Positions 32,475 through 32,495 of a stretch of 32,495 nt of DNA are shown here, piece by piece. The stretch is from Clostridiaceae bacterium (lineage in GTDB: Bacteria; Bacillota_A; Clostridia; Clostridiales; Clostridiaceae), in assembly GCA_029256485.1 (NCBI GenBank), contig JAQSXU010000043.1:1-32495 (forward strand). Direction: 5' to 3'. The number at the start of each line of letters is the position of its first letter. Positions within the stretch are counted from its first letter, which is position 1. Under the pieces are notes generated by a model that had not been told where the DNA came from, made no database searches, and saw only the letters and a program-made list of their open reading frames with translations. A program made the translations under genes and the position numbers.

Positions 32475-32495
32475 GGCTCTTTTAGTGAATAGTGT
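32475..32495 (+). repeat. Partial terminal repeat resembling the IS1595-type ends, cut by window edge
   Basis: GGCTCTTTTAGTGAATAGTG plus one T matches the first 21 bases of the right IS repeat (in outward-to-inward reading) at 18 positions. Orientation is that of a left end, so a second element or a small derivative would extend beyond the window. Confidence 0.65.

Noticed and set aside
7513..32495. A 25-kb composite transposon between the two IS-like ends
   Set aside because: Only 21 bases of the second end are visible, the first transposase looks inactive, and the intervening genes include housekeeping ones (nfo, pepV).

Overview
The window looks like chromosomal DNA of a low-GC, spore-forming Firmicute close to Clostridium sensu stricto. 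The base composition is AT-rich, ribosome-binding sites are strong GGAGG/AGGGGG types with frequent TTG and GTG starts, there are spore-coat-type proteins, and several secreted proteins carry clostridial 20-residue GW...WYYL wall-binding repeats. No rRNA, tRNA or CRISPR array was recognised.

Left part (1-5220): an edge-truncated SAM methyltransferase, two small aromatic-rich proteins that look spore-associated, and a probable 46-residue gene, all on the minus strand. These are followed on the plus strand by an MFS exporter, an EamA exporter and a CotF-like pair of small coat-type proteins. Next (5310-7351) comes a lipoprotein with wall-binding repeats, driven by a perfect-consensus sigma-A promoter, and a small zinc-ribbon protein. 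An IS1595-type element with good terminal inverted repeats but a degraded transposase active site occupies 7513-8708. A partial end resembling its repeats lies at the right edge of the window (32475-32495).

Middle (8821-16108): endonuclease IV (nfo), a DUF421 membrane protein, and two divergently transcribed ABC importers. The leftward one is a carbohydrate-type importer (binding lipoprotein plus two permeases, no ATPase). The rightward one is a nitrate/sulfonate/taurine-type importer (permease, ATPase, binding lipoprotein). Their shared 155-bp intergenic region holds a cluster of TGTTCA operator-like half-sites.

Right part (16202-29291): the most distinctive region is a cell-surface island. 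It encodes an L,D-transpeptidase with an Ig-like domain and wall-binding repeats, a C-terminal processing protease with an LPXTG sortase signal, a papain-like secreted protease, a stand-alone wall-binding repeat protein, a SpoIID-type glycan-cleaving enzyme with wall-binding repeats, and a SLAP-domain protein. It runs on into a small polysaccharide locus: O-antigen-ligase/polymerase, TagA/WecG glycosyltransferase, flippase, GT4 and GT2. The flippase gene appears to have lost its 5' end and sits behind a terminator hairpin. One inference is that this island builds, trims and decorates a surface polymer and supplies proteins that dock on the wall. The window ends with a nitroreductase, a second EamA exporter and the M20 dipeptidase PepV.
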